NCBI GenBank assembly: GCA_023374045.1
Contig: CM041780.1
Span: forward strand, 168,698,085 to 168,762,084
Source of the DNA: Limonium bicolor
Lineage: Eukaryota > Streptophyta > Magnoliopsida > Caryophyllales > Plumbaginaceae
Length of the DNA stretch: 64,000 bases
Reading direction: 5' to 3'
Below the pieces are notes generated by a model. It saw nothing but the letters and a program-made list of their open reading frames with translations. It searched no databases and had not been told where the DNA came from. Shown piece by piece: positions 1 to 12,236 of this stretch (the first letter of the stretch is position 1; every line of letters starts with the position of its first letter). Position numbers and translations under genes: made by a program.

Positions 1-427
1 AGTGTGTGACCGTATTAATATTAAATTGTTCGTTTATACCTTAATGATGTAATTTATATATTTAAATAACGTTTAATTTTTTTTTGGGTATTTAAGACCC
101 TAAAATTAAATAGAACTCGTTTTGGAGATAATCTCACAAAAATGTGCTTTAAGGAAGCTTAGTGCACATTTTATGTTCTAGTGCGTTTCTGAGCTTGGTT
201 TCCCTTGGAAACGGTTTTGATATGTTCATTTATGAGTTATAAGGCTCAGGTTAAAATTTTAGGTCAAACGGAGTTCGTCTAGATATTTAATCACCCTAAA
301 AGGTCAAGGGTGTAATTCTTACTTTCTGTTAAACTTTGTTGTGCTTAATTTATTTTTAAGGCATATTTAGGCCTTAATTTAATTGATTATATGTTTAATC
401 AATATTTAATTAAGCAGGGGTATTTCA
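1..427 (-). repeat. 3' LTR (partial) of giant-LTR retroelement
   Basis: These bases match 11812-12236 almost base for base, with about five substitutions and about five short indels. On the minus strand the LTR begins TGAAATACCCC at 427 and continues leftward beyond the window. It is preceded on that strand by a polypurine tract, which identifies it as the 3' LTR of a minus-strand element. Only about 6% of the LTR is visible. The near identity to the 5' LTR indicates a recent insertion. Confidence 0.85.
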
Positions 428-430
428 ATC

Positions 431-444
431 TACCCCCCTTAAAA
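431..444 (-). promoter_or_regulatory. Polypurine tract of giant-LTR element
   Basis: The minus strand reads TTTTAAGGGGGGTA immediately before the 3' LTR. The preceding stretch, around a CTTCGTCCCGAAG palindrome, resembles the sequence ahead of the polypurine tract in the Tekay-type element at 20261-20290. That suggests a chromovirus ancestry for this element. The tract would prime plus-strand DNA synthesis. Confidence 0.7.
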
Positions 445-897
445 AGACTTCGTCCCGAAGTCGCTTTACTTAAATAGGTGTATAATAATACTACCCATAT
501 AGTCCCATAATGAATATCTATATGATATATCATTACACACACATCATCTTGCGCTTATACAGCACATAGCCATCATTTGTGGCGTTAAATCAAACATATA
601 TGGATATAGGCGATCCATCAGCACCATTATTTCCTATCAGTTCTACAACCCTGACAACCTGCCCGAGGTGTCCATAACCATACCACCATTCCACGTTCCA
701 TAACTAATTATTCATTTCGTATCTAGGTGATACCATATGTAATCAATCTACAAGATATAAGATATAATATATATATATATTATATATATATATCACAATT
801 ATCATAAAGAAAAGTACTACATACATGGATGTAACACATCATTCCAACAAGTATTCATAAGATACATACAAACAAGTGCACATCACACACAACATTT

Positions 898-1170
898 AAC
901 GATGTACGCCCCGCGTACCACACAACACCAACAAAACGAACAAACAACATCAACAAACAACGTATGCCCCGCATATCCATAAATATACCAAACAAACTAC
1001 TGTATGCCCCGCATACGAAATAACAGAATTTAGTGCAAACATGTGCACAGTCAAGAGGACAACAACATCAACAAACAACGTAAGCCCCGCATACCCACAA
1101 CATACCAACAAACTACTGTATGCCCCGCATATGAAATAACAGAATTTAGTGCAAACATATGCACAGCCAA
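898..1170. repeat. Two-copy tandem repeat, unit about 117 bp
   Basis: Two adjacent copies run from about 947 and about 1064. Each contains ACAACATCAACAAACAACGTA, then the palindromic core TATGCCCCGCATA twice, then AACAGAATTTAGTGCAAACAT and GTGCACAG/ATGCACAG followed by CAAGAGG. A further partial core (TACGCCCCGCGTA) precedes them at about 904. The copies are more than 90% identical, so the duplication is recent. It lies in the 3' part of the internal region, just outside the chromodomain relic. Confidence 0.75.
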
Positions 1171-1235
1171 GAGGCTCTACCCCCCATAAAAAGGGTTACG
1201 CCCCCATACCCCACAAGTATTCAACAGCCGCTCTA

Positions 1236-1320
1236 CAAGGAGCGCTGGATACTTGGCTCTCATAGAGTCCTCTAACTCTCATGTGGTATTTTCACCTTTG
1301 GAGTAGATTATTCTCATATC
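1236..1320 (-). pseudogene. Relic of integrase C-terminus / chromodomain tail
   Basis: One minus-strand frame reads GENTT, a stop, then ELEDSMRAKYPALL. This parallels the end of the chromodomain in the intact-looking integrase tail at 20304-20714, which contains TWELEEELRAKFPSLF. It sits about 0.8 kb upstream of the polypurine tract, near the expected 3' end of pol. The similarity is short and contains a stop codon. It is the only coding trace I could find in the internal region and points to a chromovirus ancestor. Confidence 0.45.
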
Positions 1321-4300
1321 AGAGAGACGAGTATGACTCTAGCCCCTCCGAGCTCCAAAACATATAAAGGGTGAGGCACGTGTTTGTGCTCTCTCCCGAA
1401 TTCATTCTAATGGGCTCACTCGCTCGTACAGAGGTGTAGACCCATGAACATAGTCTCAGTTTGATTCCTTGTATTTTCGTATATCCCATCGTTAGGATTA
1501 CTAGCATCTTCGTGTATCTTCTCTCATTGACTTTCAACTTGAGTTGTCATATGACATTGGCTATTATTAGTACTTAGTGCTCTTTGCACACTAGCCTTCA
1601 TTTCTACTTAGATAAAGATTGTCATCCATGTCTCCTGGTGGTTTTGTTCCGGAGTAACACATTGTTCGTGTTGATATATATTATATATCTTCTTCCCGTG
1701 TGTCGGGTTAGCAACAATGTTTGTATGGTTCTTCCTGCTTCCTGCCAGGGAAATCCATAAGTTGTGCTCGTATTAGAGTTTTGCGACTTCATCTTCCATT
1801 TCACATTATTCTCTGCGAATTTTACTCGTCTAAGTTCGCCCGCGTATTTATTATTGATGGCTGTTGCTGTTGGTCGCTTCCGCGCGCACCACATTCCAGT
1901 CGATTCGACGGTTTTCAGTTATCATAACGTTTATGTTCTTATTAAAAGCATGTGCTAGTATACTAGCTTTGTCTTTCATTGTTGCGTAGTCACGCGTTTA
2001 AGTTCACATTATTTGGTCGATTCCACTGAATTGCAAGAATTTGCTCTATCCTTATGAGGGTTCTACATATCATCCGCCCATACAATGGGTTTCCTGTTTC
2101 TGTCATCAGCGTCGTCATCTTGAAGGGTCTTCTTGTCTTCACTGTGTATCGTCTGTTACTCTGTGTTGTAGGTTTCTGGTTCCTCTAGCCCGTTGGTTGA
2201 ATTTCAGCTCTTCTCGTCCATCTTCGAGGTGATTTGTATCACTGTCCGTAGTACGGAGTTGACTACTTCTCGTGTTCCTAACACTACTTGTCTACCTGCA
2301 TGGGGTACCATACTGATACATTACTACTTACCTGACTAACTTATAATTAAGTCTGTCAGGCCCACATGCTCCTATCGGAGTGCGGTCGTCCCATGTCTCG
2401 TTTAGTAAACTGGTAGCGTCCATCACACGGCTATTGCGAAGTATTCTATTGTCAATCTCCCTTTTGGTGGATGTCCTTGTTGTAGTTCGATGTTAATTGG
2501 TCCGCATCGTCGGTTATCTTGTCATAGGTGCTAATGTTCTAGTAGTATGGTGGTAAGGTGGTTGAAAACATTATTTTTGTTCCCTGGACTCATATCCTTA
2601 GTAATACACTAGAGGTAGCACTTGGTTGTTAACCAGTTAAACTTTAAATGTTGGTTCATCTGTATGGTTGTAATCAGTTTATGTAATATTGGTGCTGAGC
2701 TATTAATGTCAGTTCTCCATCTTGATTTCCATGGGTATTATACATATCCTTTCCTCCAGGTTTAATCATTATCACATCCTAGCTATACTTCCCGATACGG
2801 CGTAGGGTAAGTTCTCATACTTGGGTATTCACATTTGTTCCCTGTTCCTTTTAATTGGGTGTATTGTAGATTGCATAATAGTTTGAACAATTTGTCTCTT
2901 TCTTTCCAACCATTCTCCTTGACGGTACTGCATCCACAAAGGGTATGCCATTTTTCACCAAATTATGCTTGTCCATTAGGACTAAACATTTATCACTATT
3001 AGTGATTAGCATTACGTGTTGGTATATACTTCTGGTATTCAGCTAGTAAGCAATGTCTTTATTGTTACTTATTGTTTAGTGCTAGTTACTTGTAACTGCA
3101 GTTATTTATATTTCAAGTGCGCGGTTTGGCGCCTGCAAGTTAATCATCATTGTCATTCACATTGCTTACGGTGTGTACTGTATCTCTCTTACTTCATTAT
3201 ATTAATTTAGACATTGTTATGTTAGAAATATACCTCGAAAGGTAATCGGAGTCGGTGTTCCCGGTCTCCTGGGCTCATGCCCTTTATTTGTACATTAAGT
3301 ACTTGCTTATTTGCGCTATTTAGCGTTCGGTTTGAGTGTTTTGTAATATCGATGTAGTTGTTTGCCATTGTTTTAATTTATACATTCATTCGTCATTGAC
3401 AATCGTCACAATAGTAACCGACATGTATTTTTCACATACTGATAGTTGTCATTTTACATGGCAGAACGCCAATGGCGGTAGCCATTCTTCTACTTAGAAC
3501 TTGTCTTGTAATCAGTATGATTTGATAATGCGCATAAAACTTAATCTTGACGTTTGTTCGTTTTTAATTGTACATAACCGTATATGGCACTCCTTGGTAT
3601 TGGTAGTGCTAAGAGGTGGTAATTATCCATGCGTTCAGTGTTGATTCGCGTTCATTGTTGCGAAAGGTTGGTAATGGCCGTATTACGGTAGAATTGTTCT
3701 TTTCACTCTTGGTCCATCTGTGGACCGATACGTTTTACTAATTCTCTTGTGTTCATCACAGGTTGGCGTATACAGGTAGTGATTGTTATACGATCGTATT
3801 CTCTTCATAATTTTATTTTGTATGGTTTAATATATGCAACGTAAACTGTTAGTCACAAGTTTCCTTATTTAATATCTTATTGCTAAGTTGTTGCTAGTTG
3901 TTTGTAACTAGTATACTGTTGTTTTGTTTATCCTGACTGTAATTAATTGTGGCAACTTGTGAAGAGTCTCAGGAGTCGTCCGACCCTGGTGTGATCAGCA
4001 CCGGTGTTGAACTGTCCTTCCACCCCAATTTGTGGTTGGTTTCCTTTGATCCCCGGGAATCAGGTTTCACCGTCCACTTCCAATTCAGCCATTTAAATGG
4101 TTTGATAATTAAATTATGTTATCTTGGCTCTTAAGCCGGTGTCATTTGATTCGTTCTTGCTTAGTAGTTATAATTTGTTATGGGCTGGTGTGCCATTTTT
4201 ATTGCGTTAGTCAGACTCGTCGAGTCCTTTAGAGGTTGTAGGCCTTGTATTTTAGTGGTTTATTGCAACAATTGTAGTTCTGTAGTTTATATTAGAGGTG

Positions 4301-5529
4301 TACAATTGTTTGGTGATCATTGGTAGCCATGGTGTTGTACCATTGGTCTACACAGTTTACGGAATTTGTTTGTAGCGATATTAGTAGTGGTACTTGTGGT
4401 CGTAGTTGTTTGCAGCACTTGCAGTAGCAAGTGCGCGGGGTAGACGAAATTAATGGTACATTGTTTAAATCAGCGCTGCAGTGGCAAGCGCACCATGCAA
4501 GTAGAGTTGTCGGTTTCCGACTTGTTTGTCTTACTGCTGCATTGGTTGCTTAAGTACCGTTAGAATGATTGTTCATGAAAAAGACGGTATTTGGATTGGA
4601 AAGTTTCCTAACCACATTGTCATTAGATTAACCAAGTCCTCCCTCACATTAGACTCACAGTAGCGTAAACGCTCGGAATTTGTTTCTCTCCACATGTGTC
4701 GTCACGACAAGGTTCTAGCGTCACTGTATTGTGCGTACACAAGATTAGGTTTGGACTTTGAACATAACAGGACGGTATACTTACAAAAAAAAATTTTTAC
4801 ATGTCCTCAATATAATCTTTTTACAGTTTGGTGATACGATACAATGGTATGGTGGTTAAAGGTCCCTATTACGGGTGACGGTCTCGCGGAGTTCATGGCG
4901 TTCCCGGTCCGCGTGCCCTGATTCCTTGGGTGATCCTTTCCACGACATTACGGTAGTGGTCATACTCGCCTCTGGTGGTGTCCATTGCTACAACGCTTGG
5001 TCGTTAAGGGTGTTATGGTATTGACTTTTTATTCATGTTACCGGAGTAGGAATTATTCATTCAGTGAGAGCGTTTAGACGGTCTGTTGGCTTGATAGTCC
5101 ACTTCCCTATATTTGGGGGTTATTTCTTAGTTGTATCCTACTCATTGGGTTGTGGCGGGAGGGGTACTGTCGGTGGTGGTCCGTACTGGACTTCCCCATG
5201 AAAATGGACCGTCGCCAATGTACTCATGACGTTGTGTCTCCTCCTGGCTGAGCTCTCAGCTGGTCCTTAACGGGGATAATATTACCGGGCCTTTATGCCT
5301 TTGGCCAGCTTCCTGGCTCACACCACCACAAGACTTCAGTATTACCGTTCGTCTTCTCAATAACGCACAATAATACAATCAACTCATTTGTGTGCCTCAA
5401 GGCTAGTACTTGCAAGCAAAAGGCTTTGCTAACACATAATTCCATTAAATCAAAGATGTTTCATACCTCACAAACGTTTCCCAAGTCCTAAGCTCACTGT
5501 CTTAACCTAGTATCTCGTCATCAGGGCGG

Positions 5530-5547
5530 TACTCCGCTCTGATACCA
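5530..5547 (-). promoter_or_regulatory. Primer-binding site (initiator tRNA-Met type)
   Basis: On the minus strand the sequence TGGTATCAGAGC follows the LTR end (...GGGGTGTTACA) after a 4-base spacer. This is the standard plant site complementary to the 3' end of initiator tRNA-Met. It fixes the left end of the 5' LTR at 5552 and proves the element runs on the minus strand. Confidence 0.85.
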
Positions 5548-7819
5548 CTTTTGTAACACCCCTCTCAAATTAACACGTATAGTCACTCACGTCAACAGAT
5601 AAATAAAGCGTCTTACAGCGGAAAAATAAACAACGACATTAACTCACTCTGGTGTCACCTGCCGATACTCGCCCATGCGAGTAACGAAGCAGAACTAAAT
5701 CCAACAACTAAAATACACATCACTACTAAACCGCTGTGACAACGAGATATCCCTATACATCATACTAAATCCATATCCATAACAGTCGACAAGTGAGCAT
5801 CTACTCAAATCCCAGATAAATACAACTGTACCGTCATACATCCACAGACTAATACCGTTACACAACAAAATCTTACGCAATAATTGAAGTAATCATATCT
5901 ACCCTGTTCCATCCCGCACTTCGGCTTCAACGAAGATCAACAACCTGCACAATAAGTGTAGTCTCAGCGATAGACGCTGAGTATGCCGGGCCTGGACACT
6001 ATTGGTCACTTGTCATTTTTAACCATCTTGATATTAGATTGATTTCATGCTTTACCATTTTACAGGCATAATAAATACTGTAACAATATGCATGATTATA
6101 TAACCATCCATCCAATCCAAACAGTCATTTATGAATATACGCAACACAATCATACATCATACAACACAATAGCATTGATAGTTCATACGTCGTGTGTTAA
6201 CATCATCACGTATTACAACACTCGGCCCCCCCGGGCCCTCGCATATCATTTGATTTGGTTAGCACTGTCGGGCGTCAGTTAGGACAACCCGAAATATACT
6301 CACTTGGACAGTAGTCCCACGTACACACAAGGTGCTCACTGCCCTGATCATCCGAAGACTCCGGGACTTATTCACTTTGCCTTTGTAAAGGCGTCCATTT
6401 AGGTGGCCAAGGGCCTGGTGCCAACGGTAGCACACTCCGCCTGACGATCTATCTAGGTTCGTTCAGGATTAACTAGGGTAAACCCGATACGGGATAACCC
6501 AAGAGATCTCTACGCGCGACCAGCAGCCAGTGACTGTCTGGATTAAAGTACATCATCACATTCATTCACACTCCACTGTTAACTTCGTTAGTTAGATAGT
6601 CAGCTACAGTTTTAATTATGGAGAACATCACTTATTTTGTTGGCTGCCCTGTGGGTCTTACATATGCCTAGAATGATTCTAGGTAGTATTTATGTTCGAG
6701 TCGAAGCTCTAGGGACCGACGATGTCGTGTCCCGTCCCTAAGTGTTTTCCTTAGGTTATAACTACATACTTGTAATACATAGCGTATTAGGTCAGGCAAC
6801 GATAATTCCAATCACACGTCTCGCATATATGGTTTTATATAAGTCGATCTATAGTCGACGTAGTATTAGTCCCGTAGGACGTTCGTGCATAAATAAATAA
6901 TGCAGTAAATGCAGATGTTCATCACACACATAATCACATACATACATCCACACAAGTTATTTATCAAACAAATCCGAGCCCGAGGAATTCCTCAGGACAA
7001 CCAGGATCAAACCCCTTTACATACCGTACACCGTGTCTAGGTTTGCGCAGTGCAGACCACTAAAGCTTTCGAGCGCGCACGTCGGAAGGGCATCTAGAAA
7101 TACAAGGAACGCTAAGCGTCAATCCACATGACAGTACAATTCGGTATTTCCGAATAACGTTTGGAATCCCAGTACTATGCCCCCGGATTTTACAATTGTT
7201 ACTAGTTAAAGTACCGTTATTTTAAAAAAAACCCTTACTCGTCGTGTGAGTTAATATTTGGTTTACCATAGAGTATGAAACCTTACGTTATACACTTGTG
7301 GTACTTCACTCGGGATTTATTTATATACCAAAGTCATATACTAACCTTAATATTTTAAGTCATTGTAAACTATAGGTTATATCTTTATTCTTGACATGTG
7401 TTTATATATATGGGTATGCGTTTAACATGACAGTTTTAATAACTATAGTCTTGACCACATAATATTATTTTGTGTTACATTTGGTTCATGATGTCATATA
7501 GTATGATGTTTGTATGTCATTAGACTTATAGCATATGTTTTTGGTGGTTTCATGCATATACCGAGAATGGTATACACATTTGGTACAGTTGAGCCCTTTA
7601 TTACATAATTCCCCTTAATCCACATAACTTATAACATATTGTAAGTATCTAAGTTAATGACATCAGAACCTTGTAGTAAAATGTAACCCAAGGTTTGACA
7701 AACATCTTGCACTAGTTACCGGTAACATATATTCATATCAGATTTCCATTTCTTTCACATCCCATTCTCTCTCAAAATCACCATTCCACCGCATTTATCA
7801 TAGATCATAAAATTAGGAC

Positions 7820-10420
7820 TGTATCATAACTTAACCCCCTTCTATAATCCAGTACAACAGAAGCACCCTGTTACCAAAATTCTGAGGCATATTAGTGCAT
7901 CACTTCATTACTGTTCCTGTTTGGGTTATTCAATTTATTCCTAAAACTTCCAATGAATGTACCAGCCTAGTTCACCCTCTTAGAAGTGTTTTGGGTCCAT
8001 TATTAACCCTCTCCAACACTCTTGAACTATCTGTCTTACTCTTATACAGAGACATCCAAAGTCTTGAAAGCTGAAAACATTATTCATGTATCCCTTCTTC
8101 AAGTCTTTATTTAGTTTACCGATCAGTTTCCAAAACTCCTCAAAACTTTTACACCACTAGATGACTGTATTAGGAAGGATTTGAGCTTAAAGGCAACTCA
8201 AAACAATGATGTTAACAGCACTAAAAACCCATTTTACAGAAACCAAAAACTGTAGAAACTGTAAACTGGAAAACCATAACCTGATAACTTCTCTTGTATT
8301 TTGTAGTTTGTTCACGATTCTGGTTTGAGATTCCCCTAGGTTGCTTAGCTATCTAAATAAGTATCTTAGTACAGTTTTAACCTCAAAACAGATCCACCAC
8401 CACAATGTTTAAACTCCTGAAAGGTTGTTATACAAAAAAATCAGAATGGCAGAAACTGAATTCTAAACTGATAAGTGCTCTTATCTGTTTCCCTTCTGTT
8501 TATTCACAGTTGGTTTACAGTTTGTTTTTCTTTCTTACCGATGTGCTTACATACTTAGTTAAGTGGTTTAGCTTGGTTTTAAGATCTTGAACCACCCAAA
8601 GTCATCCCCTTATGCCCTCTGTAACTTTGTTATACAGGAACAGAAACTTTCTGAAACTGCAACTAGAAATCAGAAACTGATGTATGCTCTTATTATCTTA
8701 TATGTCTGTTTTCTAAACTGAGCTACACTCCTCCTAATTCTTTACCCACTGAGTAATGTTTTATCGAGGTTTAGACTCAAGAACAACCCAAAGCAACCTC
8801 ATTAGTGCCACTGAAATTTGAGTACACAGGAACCAGAACTGCAGCAGAAAGTCTGCAACAGATATGTTTTTCCATTTCTTTTCTCTCTGTTAGTTCACGT
8901 GTTTGATTCTCAATCCTTTCCAAACTGTTGACCCAGTTAATTAGGTGTGCTATCAAGTTTCTAACCCAAACCAAATCCAAAACAACTTTGTTACAGACAC
9001 ATAAATGACCAAGCACTGAACTGAAGAAAACTGAAAACTGGATAAAAACTGAAATCTGAAATTGGTGTCTCTTTACTCTTCTGTTTCTCTTATTGTTCAC
9101 TCATCAGTTTTTACTTCCCCAATAGTCTAGCTATTCCGTTAGGTGTTTTGATATCGTTTTAATCTTTATAGTAGCCCCAAAGACATAGACCACAATTCAG
9201 GAAGTTCTTTACACAGAAAGCAACGAAATAAAATCTGTACGAAAAACCATGCAACTGCTGTAAACGTTCTTTTTCTGTGGCTTTATTTTCTGCTATCTGA
9301 CTTCTTTCTTAGTCTTCCCCCACCTGATTAGGTAGTTTATTCAGTGTTTGACTCAAAATACACCCAAGGTGATACGGTTAAACCCTCTGAAGTTTGCTTA
9401 TGTTGTAACCAGAAATTCCCATAGCCTAAAACAAAACTAAAGTTCTGATAATGATTCCTTTCTGTTCTGTGATCAAAGTTTTATTTTCGTCTTGTTCCTG
9501 AATTAGGTTTCAGTTCACTCTCATTATTTACTCCCATGGCTAAGTGTGTTATAAGACTTTTTGATTCAAGCACAGGCCAAAACTAACCTAGGCAACTCTC
9601 CAGTAAGATCTTTACACAGAAACTCAAGGAATTCAGAACTGAAAACAGATAGACAGAAAGACACAAATGCATGATTCTTCTCTATTACATGGTTGTGCAT
9701 CAGGTTGGGTTTTAACTTCCTCAAGATGTTCTTATCCTTATGTAGGTGTGTTAGAATGTTTTAGGTTCCTTAACTTTCCATACAAGCCAATTATACAGAA
9801 CACAATCATCTTAGAGACTGAAAACTGAAGCATTAAAACCTGATAACTTCTATCAATTTTCTGAGAATTCTTAATCCTGATTTTCTTTTCAGTTTTCCTT
9901 CATTACTAACCTACGTAGTTATGTGTTTTGCTGGGGTTTTAAGTTTCTATCTGACCCTTACTACCCTCACACTACTTCTGCAATGTAAGTACACACACAC
10001 AAGCTTCTCAGCAGTTGAAAATTTCACCAGAAAGAAGCATAAACTGCTACATCTGTTTCCTGTTTTTTTTCTTTCTCTAGTTATGATCTGTTTTTATTTC
10101 TTTTTCTTCACACCCTCACGTATAGAGACTTAGTCAGGTGTAGTATAAGATTATAATGTATTAGTAACTCAATACTACTCAAAACAGCAAGAACTCAGCC
10201 ACAGAAAGTTGTTATACAGAAACAAAAATTACAGATTCGATTGCTTAATACTGAACTTGATAGCTAGTTTTTTTTCTGGTTATGGAATTTTCTTATGAAA
10301 GGCTCACCTCCTTATCTTGGTTGTTCCTCCTGGTAGTTCCTTGGCACACTGTGAGCTCTCCGGTATTTTCTTTCAACTGGACAGAAACCCAAATGCTATG
10401 TTCAGTTGTTACTTGTTTTA
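7820..10420 (-). repeat. Degenerate tandem array, about 13 units of about 200 bp
   Basis: Reading the plus strand, units begin near 7850, 8050, 8213, 8424, 8626, 8818, 8988, 9208, 9396, 9608, 9788, 9988 and 10208. Each unit has TTATACAGAAAC or TTTACACAGAAA, a stretch rich in GAAACTG, AACTGATAA followed by CTCTT, a T-rich block with TTCTGTTT and TTCA, then TTAGGTGTGTTA, TTTTAA, and CTCAA followed by AACAACCCAAA. Units differ by many substitutions and indels, so the array is old although the element moved recently. It accounts for about 40% of the LTR. Short ORFs inside it (for example 8777-9100) are by-products. Confidence 0.7.
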
Positions 10421-11439
10421 GTTTCTTTAACCAGCATGAAGAAGTACAGATTTTCTTTTTCTTTAGTAGTTCTTCTTACCTTGATCAGAGGCTAGTTGGC
10501 TGGGGATTTTGCTCGCTCTCAGAATGATCTCACCAAGGGAACTTAACACACTAATATGGAGAAGACTAAGGGAGATGTCACAGGCTACAAGTTTTGAACC
10601 AAGAATGGAGAATAAAGGAAATTGTAGTAACAGAAACCTTCCCTTCTTACCTTGCTGATCTTTCATAGTCATTCTGGTGTGCAGGTTTAAACACACCAAT
10701 CGGGCAATGCAAAAGGGTAGACAGGTACTTGATCTACTGCTTCAAAGATGGAGATTTATATGTCGTAGTTAAAGCTTAGGGTCGGAGGAAGAAGGAATAA
10801 AAAGATAGAAGAACAGTCAAGAGGCTTAGCTTACCTTCACGTAGGAGTAACAGCGGTGGTTCTTGGCTTATTGTGGTGTGGGCATGCAAGCGAGGAGAAA
10901 CGGGACTGGAATGGAGTATTAATCGGATGACAGAGGCAGGAGGGACTGACTCAGTTGAGTAAACAATTGCCACTGGTTACAAGTTCCAAAGGAATTTGTA
11001 AAAAGACTAGGATACTCAAACTCTGAGACGTGAGTTTTTGGGACAAAACAGAATGTGCCCATCTCTTTTCATCTTGTTTGTTTTCACTAAACTCTAAGTA
11101 GCACGGACTGGGAGCATGAGGCATGTTTATTTAACTTATTAGTCCATATAGAGAAGGTCCAAGTCAGTGATTCCCTTGCTGGCAGTCGCACAGAACAAGG
11201 AGGGAACGGTGTTGTCCTCATTTTTTTTGTGACTTTCCGATTAAGCATGCCTGTGCGTGGGGTCTTGGGACAAGGAGGAGAATGGATCTTCCCGTTTTCT
11301 GTTTTCCTGTCTGTTCAATTAGTTACTGCATCGAGGTAGAAGGAGAACGACGCTCTACCGAGTGCGTTTGGTTTTCTTTTTGTAGTACTCGATTAAATCC
11401 AATACTAGTTTTAATTCGTGGGTGTTAATTACTGAAATC

Positions 11440-11535
11440 GAGCATAGCTCAACCGGTTAAGGCTTCGGGAAGGGTACGAAAGGTCTCGGGTTTGAATCCC
11501 GGCTAGAGCACGTTTGCTCTTTTCTTTTTTTTTTG
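11440..11535 (+). repeat. tRNA-like SINE fragment
   Basis: An A-box-like TAGCTCAACCGG (11445-11456) is followed 32 bp later by a B-box-like GGTTTGAATCC (11489-11499) in a good T-arm (CGGG/CCCG), then a T-rich run. The arms flanking it do not form a tRNA acceptor stem and the D-arm is poor, so it is not a functional tRNA gene. A tRNA-derived SINE head, perhaps truncated, is the best reading. No clear target duplication was found. Confidence 0.45.
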
Positions 11536-11567
11536 TATCAGCATGTTTATGCCTATTTCTCGTATAT

Positions 11568-11810
11568 ATGCGACGGTATTAATATGTCGCGTTATTAGTT
11601 ATGTGTACATATATATATGCGGTTATTTTGTTATGTCACATTATTGATTATACTTATATACGGATACGACTATTCTATTTGTCGTGCTTTAGCTATATGT
11701 TTTCGGTCATATGTACCAATGCGACTATATCATCATGTCGCGTTATTAGTTATATGTACAACGTTATAATATTAACGTTGTGTATATGTACATATATATA
11801 CGTGTGTATA
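11568..11810 (+). repeat. AT-rich minisatellite, about 50-bp units, 4-5 copies
   Basis: The motif ATGCGAC...TATCATCATGTCGCGTTATTAGTTATATGTAC recurs with variation from 11568, 11617, about 11660 and 11717, ending in an alternating TATATA run. It borders the conserved first 425 bp of the LTR, so it would lie in the U3/R part on the minus strand. No coding potential. Confidence 0.55.
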
Positions 11811-12236
11811 TAAGTGCGTGACCGTATTAATATTAAATTGTTCGTTTATACCTTAATGAAGTAATTTATATATTTAAATAACGTTTAATTTTTTTGGGGG
11901 GTATTTAACCCTAAAATTAAATAGAACTCGTTTTGGAGATAATCTCACAAAATGTGCTTTAAGGAAGCTTAGTGCACATTTTATGTTCTAGTGCGTTTCT
12001 GAGCTTGGTTTCCCTTGGAAACGGTTTTGATATGTTCATTTATGAGTTATAAGGCTCAGGTTAAAATTTTAGATCAAACGGAGTTCATCTAGATATTTAA
12101 TCACCCTAAAAGGTCAAGGGTGTAATTCTTACTTTCTGTTAAACTTTGTTGTGCTTAATTTATTTTAAAGGCATTTTAGGCCTTAATTTAATTGATTATA
12201 TGTTTAATCAATATTTAATTAAGCAGGGGTATTTCA

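Larger units (their letters stand above)
428..5551 (-). mobile_element. Coding-less internal region of giant-LTR element (LARD-like)
   Basis: This 5.1-kb segment lies between a polypurine tract (left) and a primer-binding site (right), so it is the body of a minus-strand LTR retroelement. No open frame longer than about 90 codons occurs in it, and I recognise no gag, protease, reverse transcriptase or integrase apart from a short relic near 1236-1320. The flanking LTRs are almost identical, so the element moved recently while already unable to code. That is the definition of a large retrotransposon derivative (LARD) mobilised by a partner. The alternative is an autonomous element damaged beyond recognition; the young LTRs argue against slow decay in place. 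Confidence 0.7.
5552..12236 (-). repeat. 5' LTR, 6.69 kb, of LARD-like element
   Basis: The LTR starts TGAAATACCCC on the minus strand at 12236 and ends GGGGTGTTACA at 5552, next to the primer-binding site. Its first 425 bp are the duplicate of 1-427. At 6685 bp it is longer than the internal region and far longer than usual plant LTRs. It contains a degenerate tandem array (7820-10420), a tRNA-like segment (about 11440) and a short minisatellite (11568-11810). No gene was found in it. A block at about 105-200 and its copy here is also conserved in the solo LTR at 44760-49241. Confidence 0.8.

Noticed and set aside
8777..9100. 107-codon minus-strand frame
   Set aside because: Lies wholly inside the degenerate 200-bp array; other units do not conserve the frame.
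11440..11515. Functional tRNA gene
   Set aside because: A and B boxes are present but the acceptor and D stems do not pair, so I treat it as a SINE-like fragment.
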